From Zygnema cylindricum (taxonomy: Eukaryota > Streptophyta > Zygnematophyceae > Zygnematales > Zygnemataceae), in assembly GCA_037447655.1 (NCBI GenBank), contig JBBHKE010000775.1, positions 64,001 through 97,435 on the forward strand: a stretch of DNA of 33,435 nucleotides, in the 5' to 3' direction. Shown piece after piece: positions 10,596 through 17,535 of this stretch. Each line of letters opens with the position of its first letter. Positions within the stretch are counted from its first letter, which is position 1. A program made the translations under genes and the position numbers. The notes below the pieces were generated by a model. It worked only from the letters and a program-made list of their open reading frames with translations, was not told the DNA's origin and did no database searches.

Positions 10596-10939
10596 GTACC
10601 ACACAAATAGTAGGTCCTAAACATAACATACATGCTTTGCAAAAAAATCGCACAGTTTTCAATAAAATGAACAACAACAGTTCAAATCTCAACCCTATTG
10701 ATTGTGGACGTCTGCAAAAGCCCTTTTCATGCATTGTAATTTGGCATCCACATTCCACTGAGGCGTAAATGGCCTCACTAACCAGTTTCACTATGTTTGT
10801 TTCAGTATTGATGGTAATTAAAGCTTCACTTCCCTGTATACCATTGGGGCATTCTATCCCCACATCTCAAGCCAAACCCAAATATTTAAAGAGAAGACAC
10901 ATGTCATTGCAATCTTTTCGACCGAGTTCATGTTAAGTC
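10596..10939 (+). other. Intron-like stretch before the inverted-repeat arm
   Basis: No exon recognised. A ttgtttcag near 10798-10806 could be an acceptor, but the frame after it stops at once. Confidence 0.4.
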
Positions 10940-11353
10940 AAAGTTTGTAATCGGTCGTCGCGGTCTGTGGCGCGGCCAGCTAGTTTGTCTTTTTTAGTCA
11001 AAGTTATGTCGGCCGTCGCGGTCTGTCGTGCGGCTGGCTTATTTGTCGTTACATTAAGTTAGTGGTCCTAGGTGGTTTTATTTATTCGTGTAGTGGATTG
11101 TAGTTTTCGTGGTTTCGCGGAGATTCAGTTTGACGAAGACCACGTTATGTTTTGTTTGGAGTGTACGGTTGGTATGTACGTTTTGTCTTTAGATAGTTTT
11201 GGTTGTACGTGTGAGTTGTTCCGGCAGTTCTTTGTGTTTCGATGTTGACGCAATTTGACTTGTACGCACTTAGTGCGCACTATATGATTTGGATTGATTT
11301 GTAGTTTGAAGTAGTGACGTCATAGTAAATGTACTATATACTGCAGCTTAGAG

Positions 11354-11477
11354 AGAGTAGGAAGTTAATCTTTTGTGGGAGAAAATGTCTATGAAATATA
11401 TTGGCTTTTGTGGACAGAGTAGGAAGTTAATCTTTTATGGGAGAAAATGTTTATGAAATATATTGGCTTTTGTGGAC
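11354..11477 (+). repeat. 62-bp tandem duplication, left arm only
   Basis: Two copies (11354-11415, 11416-11477) of a unit starting agagtaggaagttaatc and ending tggcttttgtggac, with two substitutions between them. The right arm has a single copy near 26090-26150, so the duplication arose after the arms separated or was lost on the right. Confidence 0.8.
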
Positions 11478-12367
11478 AGTTCGTTCTCGTGTGATATTTT
11501 ATTTTAATGCTTCCGCTGTAGTCTTCCACTCTGATTTTTGTGTGAGATCCTATCATGCCCCTTTCTCTCCCTGCCTCTCCCTGTAGCCCCTAACCATGGA
11601 CGTAACCAAGTGTTTCCTCCTCCTCTGTCTCTCTCTCTTGGCTCGCATTTGCATGGAAGCTTCCTCTCGCCACCTCTTTCAGATTCCGCCAACCTCTTGT
11701 TCGATGAATGGAATTAAGACTAGAGATAAATAACCCTGAGGGAGAAAACACAAAAGAAGGGTATCAACGAAGGAGGGAGAGGTGACGAGGGAGAGAGGGA
11801 GAGGGCGAGGGAGAGGGAGAGTGAGAGGGCGAGGGAGTCTCACAGGGAGAGTGTGAAGGGTCATTTAGCGTCGGTTCTCTTTTTGTCCTTCTTGGTCCCT
11901 TCCAAATTGTCATTAAACGCGTCGGTCCCTTTAGGTCTGTCTTACTTTGCTTAAATTACTTTAGGTCTTAATCACACTTAGTACATTGCCGCCCTAAAGT
12001 CAATCCCTTAGCATCTAGACTACATTTATTAGAATCTAGTCTTCCTGTCAATCTCTTAGAATCTCGAACACATTTATTAGAATCTAGCCTAAAATCCTTT
12101 TTGTTAAGGGCACCAAAGAGTGCTTAGGTTCCACAGTAATTAGCACTGTGCAATATTTATATAAGTGACTTTCTCACTTAATGAAATTATCCCAAATTCA
12201 ATTCAATTTTTCTTTTTAAATGCATTGATCTTTTCTCTCGTGTATAGTTTCATGGCGTCCGCCAATCCACCTCCAATAGAGAGAAAGGAGGCAGACCGAG
12301 ATCGCTTTTTATTTATCTCAAAACATTTAATACTGACGACTACTTATTGCTACATTTTTTTTTCCAG

Positions 12368-12496
12368 CAAATATTACAATCGACCGGGATTTTCTACTCG
12401 GAGGAAATAACTGTTCTGACGCATCACAGATAAACGATACTTCGCCTTCTGACCCCTCTGCTGACCCTTCTACAGTCATCGACGCCGGAATAAGTC
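12368..12496 (+). CDS. Predicted 129-bp linker exon, conserved in both arms
   Basis: Lies between a strong acceptor (poly-T then ccag) and AGTC|gtaaga, phase 1 at both ends, with no stop. It codes NITIDRDFLLGGNNCSD followed by an Asp/Ser/Pro-rich stretch ending VIDAGIS. The copy at 24977-25105 has the same length, splice sites and open frame, with Cys to Phe and Ala to Thr changes. Function unknown. Position, strand and phase suggest an internal exon of the papain-like gene. The alternative is that it belongs to a repeat occupying the whole arm. Confidence 0.45.
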
Positions 12497-12879
12497 GTAA
12501 GAGTTTTCAATTAAGTTCTACATTTTATAGATTTTCCGAGAATGAGTGAACGCATGGATGCTTTTTCTCGTTCTTCCTTTTTCTGAGATGCCTGATCGGT
12601 GCCTTCATTTTCTAAAAAGATCGAATGATTGAATGAATAAATGAATGAACAATTTTCTTTTTTTTTATTTTAGGTGCCCCATCGGAGCCTTTCCGTCGTC
12701 TAAAACTGTTTAAAAGCTGTCGATTACAGTTTTTTTTAGTTTATAAACTGCCTTTGCTATTCAAATTAGTTTTCTTTATCTTCTTGTATTTTTCCTCATG
12801 AACATGTAAAAAATTTCAGCTGCCCAAAGGATAGGATTTCAAAAAAATTGTGCTGCCCGTTTCACGCCACTTTGCACAC

Positions 12880-12884
12880 ATTTC
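12880..12884. other. Empty target site of the minus-strand copia insertion
   Basis: The left arm reads cacacatttc then gagtattac without interruption. In the right arm the equivalent atttc (gaaat on the + strand, 24588-24592) abuts the LTR terminus at 24587. A 5-bp target is normal for copia elements, so this is the pre-insertion allele of the site. Confidence 0.7.
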
Positions 12885-13240
12885 GAGTATTACTTTTTTT
12901 TTGTTATTTTTTGGGGTTCCAAGGATATTGTTTTCAGCGGTTCCTTCACAATATAATGATACATAATAGAATAATATGTTTGTTGCACACGATGGTTTTT
13001 ATTTTTGTATACTCCAAAAATACACTGAGATTCTTGTCATGATATTTTTTTACTAATGTACAAAAAAAGATTCGTTTACAACCTAAATTTTTGTTCATCG
13101 TTAGTGTGGTGATCATCGCAATAAAATTGACCTCTTCCGATTTGTCTTTACCCCATTTTCTTTCACCTCGTTTTTACACCTTCTAAAATGTCGTTTTTTT
13201 GGGTTTTTTTCCCTTTTTGCGCGGATTTTGGGTTTTACAG

Positions 13241-13767
13241 GATACGATAAGTGCCTTACAGTTTGGAATGGATGGAGAAAGCAAAGCATTGTTTTTGAAG
13301 ACGTTTGTACCTATTATTCAACTGGTCGTTTTTTTTTGTATTTTTCGCACAGAAATACAAAACACTTACCGAGTTTGGGTAAAGACGTTGTGGTTCAATT
13401 GTCGCAATCGCAAACTTAAAGGGCAAAGGAGTCTTTTTAATGGCTATCCGGAGCTATTATGTTTAACCAACGCTACATCAGTGAGACTTGTGATACTTGG
13501 TGGGCATGTGCTTGTCCTACTCCAGTTGCGGTTCCACCAATAGGAACTGCTTTTATCGAATGGGGCCATTTTTTACCTTTCGACATTACTCAGTATAGAA
13601 TGAGTCAGAATTGTACCCCATATAATTTAACACTTTTGGGCGTAAAATATGCCGAAAAACAACCGGATCCTTATTGGTCATATTATATTTACAATCCGGA
13701 ACCTTTCGAAGAACATTGGAGAGATAATGGATACAGGGCATGGGATGTCACCCAAAACCCCGCTTAA
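13241..13767 (+). CDS. Papain-like C-lobe region, degenerate active site
   Basis: Follows acceptor gggttttacag (phase 1). The frame is open to TAA 13765-13767 apart from in-frame TAAs at 13417-13419 and 13438-13440; under the standard code only 13441-13767 is uninterrupted. The last 100 residues follow the C1-protease C-lobe: TPVAVPP matches GPV-x-V; YNLTLLGVKY matches the N-H-A-V-x-x-V-G-Y strand; PYWSYYIYNPEPFEEHW matches Y-W-x-x-K-N-S-W-G-x-x-W; and DNGYRAW matches E-N-G-Y-x-R. At the catalytic His position I see Asn, and the NSWG motif is altered, so the product is probably not a normal peptidase. The first half of the region is poorly assigned and could include an intron. Confidence 0.45.
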
Positions 13768-13807
13768 AGTGATTTCGTTTCCACATTGATACTAGTGTGG
13801 GTGGACA

Positions 13808-13833
13808 TTGAGAGGGAGAGGGAGGGAGGGAGG

Positions 13834-13866
<33 letters not shown>
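13808..13866. repeat. GA/GGGA microsatellite
   Basis: gagggagagggaggg units pass into pure (ga)n. Starts about 40 bp after the papain-like frame ends. Confidence 0.9.
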
Positions 13867-13869
<3 letters not shown>

Positions 13870-14423
13870 CAGAGTTTATTTTTGCCCGCAACGATTTAGT
13901 GGGCCAAATGTAAGACTTTTTTCATTGTTGGAAGCCAAAAAGTGGTAGAAAGAGATTTTGGTTAACGACGTTGTCCTATTGTTAACATAGACTCTTTAGG
14001 TGTTTACAAATTGTTATTTTTTTCTCCTTTAGAAGTAGTTACGTGTGGTAAGGGAATGATTTAGTTAACCGCTTCCGCATACCATGTTGGGTTTTGTTTC
14101 ATTTTTACACAGGTAGCGCCATTAAAGAATACTACTTATCATACCTTTCAATGGAATGGCATAACATTATTTTTATCTTTTGTAGCTTGTTACGATTTAA
14201 TACAAATTTTTTTTTAAATTTGTTCATGGTAAAGAACTTTTAAGGTTTCTATGGGTTCGGTAGGGTGTTTGTAAAAAATTTCAGGGTTTTGAGGGTTTTT
14301 CAAGGTTTAAGGTATTTTATAGCACTCTTTCCATCGCGTTGATATTACACAATTTTACATTAGAACCTGTCAATCCTCAATCAAAATCTCCATCCTTCCA
14401 TCTCAAAATTATCAATCCCACTA

Positions 14424-14515
14424 CCATCATCATCATCATCATCATTCTCATCACCATCATCATCATCATCATCATCGTTCTCATCATCATCATCATCATC
14501 ATCATCGTTCTCGCT
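14424..14515. repeat. CAT/ATC trinucleotide microsatellite
   Basis: Mostly cat units with occasional ctc and cgt interruptions. It yields Ile- and His-rich nonsense frames. Confidence 0.9.
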
Positions 14516-14519
14516 CATT

Positions 14520-15065
14520 CTCAAAATTATCAATCCCAATCTGATTTCTCATCCTCGGTTTGCAATCCTCAATTTCAATTTCAATCTAAATCCTCCAACA
14601 TTAATCTCAATATCTTGTCTCATTCTCAAATATCAATCTCAATCTCAATATCAAACTTAATCTCAATTTTGATTTCTTGTCTCAGTTCTCAATCTCAATC
14701 TCAAGCTCAACTTATATCCCAATCTCAATTTCTTGACTCAATTCTCAACCGCAATCTTAATCTCAATCTTGATTTGTTGTCTCGGTTTTCCATCTGAATC
14801 TTAATCTCAATTTTAATCTCGGGTCTCAATCTCAATCTTAAAATCCATCTCAGTTTCATTTTTTTGTCGTAATTCTCATTCTCAACATCATTCGTAATCT
14901 CATCTTTCAATTTAGTAAAAATAATCAATTTAAAAAAACATATTTGAAAATTGAAAATTGAAAATTCAATACTTAATAAACAAAAATCAAAAATTCAAAA
15001 TTCAGGATTCAACATTCAAAATTCGAATTCTGAATTCAGAATTCAAAATTCCAAATTCCAAAATT
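14520..15065. repeat. Degenerate tctcaa and attcaa hexamer-like repeats
   Basis: Variants of aatctcaatctcaa run to about 14920; then gaaaattg, aaattcaa and attcagaattc variants run to about 15065. The pattern looks like an eroded satellite. Confidence 0.75.
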
Positions 15066-15175
15066 ATACGATTTGACAACAAGCGGACACATTTAGAAAT
15101 TTCGAAAATAAATCAACTATCGCAAGAGGTGACATGCCTTTTTAAATAGGAATGGAGGGAGGAGGAAAGAGGAAG

Positions 15176-15392
15176 GACGAAGGAGGAGGACCTCCTCCCT
15201 CCTCCTTTCTCCTCACTCCTTCCTCCTCCCTCTTCTCTCCTCCCTCCTCAATCCTTCCTCCTCCCTCCCTCCTCTTTCCTCCTCCCTCCCCCTTCCTCCT
15301 CCCGCCCCTTTTCCTTCCGCTTCCTCCCTATTTCTTCCTCCCTCCTTTCTCCCTTTTCCTTCCTCCTTTGTCAGTCCTCCTTTCTCCTCCTT
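15176..15392. repeat. Pyrimidine-rich (CCTCCT/CCCTCC) tract
   Basis: About 200 bp of almost pure C/T on the + strand, ending two or three bases before the copia LTR. Mirror-like purine/pyrimidine tracts can form triplex DNA; this is only a sequence property here. Confidence 0.85.
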
Positions 15393-15449
15393 CGTGTTAG
15401 GTTAGCAATGTGAGATTTATCTCTCAATGTTGGTTCATTTTTAGTGTGG

Positions 15450-15800
15450 GTTAGTTTTGTCACGCGTCACGTCGCGCATATCATTTCGTTCAATAGTACT
15501 TTTCAGTTTCGTTTGATAGTGTGAACAGTTTGGTCTATTTCGTTTGTATGCGGGTACTTCTAGTACTTTCGGTTCGTAGGTGTACAACTAGAAGTTTCAG
15601 TTTTTTCACGTCGCACATTTTATTTCATTTCATTAGTACTTTTGTACCTTTCAGTGTTAGTTTTGTCACGCGTCACGTCGCGCATATCATTTCGTTCATT
15701 AGTACTTTTCAGTTTCGTTTGATAGTGTGAACAGTTTGGTCTATTTCGTTTGTATTTGGGACTTCTAGTCCTTTCGGTTCGTAGGTGTACAACTAGAAGT
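15450..15800 (+). repeat. Duplicated ~146-bp U3 segment in the 5' LTR
   Basis: Copy 1 (15450-15595) and copy 2 (15656-15800) both run from gttagttttgtcacgcg to tgtacaactagaagt with few changes. Duplicated U3 segments often carry promoter or enhancer elements. The minus-strand LTR has a single version. Confidence 0.8.
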
Positions 15801-15945
15801 GTCATTTCGTGTAGATTGCGTTATACTTAAAGTACGGTAAACTTAGATATTTCTTTCGCGAATTTTCAGTTTGCGTCGACCTCTATTTTGCGTCCAAGTA
15901 CATGTGACGCTTCTAGAATTAGACTTCTGGTTGTAATCTGGCGGC

Positions 15946-16139
15946 GACTAAGTTACTGGCGACTAAGTTAAAATGTCTGCGACTAAGTTAAAATGTCTGC
16001 CAGTGAGGGAATTAAAAGCAACGAAGGAACAATTAAGGAGAAGACTAAGTTACTGGCGACTAAGTTAAAATGTCTGCGACTAAGTTAAAATGTCTGCCAG
16101 TGAGGGAATTAAAAGCAACGAAGGAACAATTAAGGAGAA
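15946..16139 (+). repeat. 97-bp tandem repeat near the LTR 3' part
   Basis: Copies at 15946-16042 and 16043-16139 start gactaagttactggcgac and end caattaaggagaa, essentially identical. Each contains the shorter repeat gcgactaagttaaaatgtct. Near identity implies a recent duplication. Confidence 0.85.
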
Positions 16140-16329
16140 AGTATTGTAGAACTAATGTATGAGAATTAATGTCAGAATTCCTTTTCTGAATTTTGTATTG
16201 TCTCTATCTATGTTCATGAGAATTTAATGTATGTGAGCTGGTTGATAATTGATTAAGTTAAATTCGCTTCCGCATTGTGTAATTTGTCAATTTTCTGCGA
16301 ATTCCGATTGTGTTTTCGATCCTTTCAAT

Positions 16330-16341
16330 TCGTATCGGAGC
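16330..16341 (+). promoter_or_regulatory. Primer-binding site, initiator-Met tRNA type
   Basis: TCGTATCGGAGC lies 2 nt after the LTR and matches the plant initiator-Met complement TGGTATCAGAGC at 10 of 12 positions. The position and match fix the LTR boundary. Confidence 0.75.
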
Positions 16342-16424
16342 AGGTTAGCTCCACATTGAGGATCTAGTGAGTTAGCATAGGAGGGAAGAAAAAGAAGAAC
16401 ACACCCTCTCCATCCGGACCGAGG

Positions 16425-17012
16425 ATGCCTATGGGGACCTCAAGAACTCCGCCGACTCGCGAGCCATCTCTTCGGGGTCTGAGCGAACAAGAATTCAGTT
16501 TCGGAGAAGGAATTGCGCCAAAGTACGAGGAGTCATTGCCAGCTAAACCCTTCGGATTGGATCAATCTAAAGAGAAGGAAAGTTATGACATTCGCTTAGA
16601 TAGAGACACTTATATAGAGTGGCAGAAATTTATGAAGGAAAATGTTTCGGTGAAAGAGGAATCCGAGGGCAGCTCTAGCTCTAGTTGTAGTAGCAGCTCA
16701 GATAATTTGGATGATGATGAAAAATATAAAAAAAAGAAAAAGAAAAAAATAGAAGAGGATTTTGATTTTGATGGTGAGTTGGAAGGAGAAAAAGATTTAC
16801 GAATGGGAGGCAAGTCGGTTATCTTTGACGGATCGAACTACGCTATTTGGAAGAAGAACATGAGAGCGAGTCTCATCTTGAAGAAGTTATGGAAGATCGT
16901 CAACGGCAAAGAGAAAATGCCAACAGATCCCAAAGCGCAAAAATTTGTGGAGATTGAAAGATATGGCGGCCATGAATGGATTGATTCAAAGTTGTACCGG
17001 ATCGGTCCATGA
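16425..17012 (+). CDS. gag: copia Gag, N-terminal frame
   Basis: A frame of 195 codons opening at ATG 16425, shortly after the primer site. The N-terminal 70 residues are unassigned. Residues about 80-125 are a Ser-rich, acidic and poly-Lys stretch. The typical copia Gag opening follows (FDGSNYAIWKKNMRASLILK). The frame ends at TGA 17010-17012, but the Gag homology continues one base over (+1) in the frame that overlaps it from 16945. The minus-strand copy has exactly the same frame break and 68-bp overlap. Confidence 0.75.
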   Translation: MPMGTSRTPPTREPSLRGLSEQEFSFGEGIAPKYEESLPAKPFGLDQSKEKESYDIRLDRDTYIEWQKFMKENVSVKEESEGSSSSSCSSSSDNLDDDEKYKKKKKKKIEEDFDFDGELEGEKDLRMGGKSVIFDGSNYAIWKKNMRASLILKKLWKIVNGKEKMPTDPKAQKFVEIERYGGHEWIDSKLYRIGP

Positions 17013-17535
17013 TAATTTTCTTATTCATGATACTGCACATAAATGTTGGCAAGCGTTAGAAAATCATTTTGAGAAAAGAGTCAAAGATAAGGCAAATTAT
17101 GTGTTCAAGGATTTCATTAAGTTTAAGTTTAAGCATAATGAGTCAATAGATGATGGAGTCAAAAGATTTTATATTTTGTTGGAGCAATTGAGTAGTCTTT
17201 GTAAAATTGTACCCGAAAATGAAAAATTACAAGTGTTCTTAGAGGGATTGCCCGAAAGATATTCTACGACTAGTGAAATAATTCAATCTAAACGGAAGGC
17301 TACACTTGATTATGCGGTGAATTACTTGAAGTCCATTGAGAAGTCTAGAGAGAGTGTAGGTAAAGGTTGTAAAAGTAGTGGAATCCATAATGTAAATACC
17401 TCAGATTCCCCGGATCAAAATTTGTTCCGAGGAAGAGGGGGTATTAGAGGAAATTTTAGAGGAAGAGGTAGAGGAAGAAGTCAAAATGTTGGATTAAGTA
17501 ATAGTCAATTGATAAATTTAACACATCTAACGTGA
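16945..17535 (+). CDS. gag: copia Gag, central and C-terminal frame (+1 relative to the first)
   Basis: Contains the retrotransposon Gag core (WQALENHFEKRVKD, YILLEQLSSLCK and FLEGLPERYSTTSE), then an Arg/Gly-rich basic stretch (RGRGGIRGNFRGRGRGR). Copia Gag assembles the particle and binds RNA. Near 17505 the frame is lost by a small indel relative to the minus copy, and the zinc knuckle continues in frame 0. There is no independent Gag start here; the overlap with the first frame suggests an ancestral frameshift or a programmed +1 shift. Confidence 0.7.
   Translation: MWRLKDMAAMNGLIQSCTGSVHDNFLIHDTAHKCWQALENHFEKRVKDKANYVFKDFIKFKFKHNESIDDGVKRFYILLEQLSSLCKIVPENEKLQVFLEGLPERYSTTSEIIQSKRKATLDYAVNYLKSIEKSRESVGKGCKSSGIHNVNTSDSPDQNLFRGRGGIRGNFRGRGRGRSQNVGLSNSQLINLTHLT

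Larger units (their letters stand above)
10940..12884 (+). repeat. Left arm of a large inverted duplication
   Basis: This 1.9-kb segment reappears as its reverse complement at 24588-26590. Both share the outer edge (aaagtttgtaatcgg), the cgtcgcggtctgt repeats, the GA-rich tract, the TTTATTAGAATCTAG repeats, the 129-bp exon and the inner edge ending cacacatttc. Identity by eye is above 90% over most of it. Differences include a 62-bp tandem duplication only in the left arm and a replaced segment near 11560-11630. The inner edge coincides with the insertion point of the minus-strand copia element, so the left arm continues into unique DNA where the right arm meets the LTR. Confidence 0.85.
13768..15394. 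other. Low-complexity, gene-free stretch up to the copia LTR
   Basis: Contains the GA microsatellite (13808-13866), the CAT-type repeat (14424-14515), aatctcaatctcaat-type repeats (14520-14920), caaaattcaaa-type repeats (14940-15065) and the C/T-rich tract that touches the LTR. Open frames here are repeat artefacts. Nothing gene-like was seen at 13870-14335. Confidence 0.7.
15395..16327 (+). repeat. 5' LTR of the + copia element
   Basis: 933 bp from TGTTAGGTTAGC to a terminal CA just before the primer site. It contains two internal tandem duplications (15450-15800 and 15946-16139) that make it longer than the minus-strand copy's LTR, which has one copy of each. The homologous 3' LTR start is at 21188. 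Confidence 0.8.

Noticed and set aside
10940-11520. Arm start read as a solo LTR because of repeated cgtcgcggtctgt and a TATA-like stretch
   Set aside because: No clear TG...CA borders or target duplication; the arms are better described as an inverted duplication.
11679-11864. 61-codon Pro/Leu-rich frame on the minus strand, also at 25609-25794
   Set aside because: Produced by the GA-rich repeat inside the arms; no start context or family match.
12165-12410. 81-codon frame conserved in both inverted arms (also 25063-25308 on the minus strand)
   Set aside because: It overlaps the better-supported exon in another frame, has a composition typical of AT-rich non-coding DNA, and is conserved only because the arms are similar.
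12674-12884. Further exons after ttttattttag (12674) and aaaatttcag (12820)
   Set aside because: Acceptors are plausible and in phase 1, but no consensus donor follows and the translations match nothing; left out of the gene model.
14339-14797. 152-codon frame rich in Ile, Ser and Gln
   Set aside because: Lies wholly in CAT and tctcaa simple repeats, which lack stops by composition.
15152-15400. Pro/Ser-rich 82-codon frame
   Set aside because: Translation of the C/T-rich tract next to the LTR.
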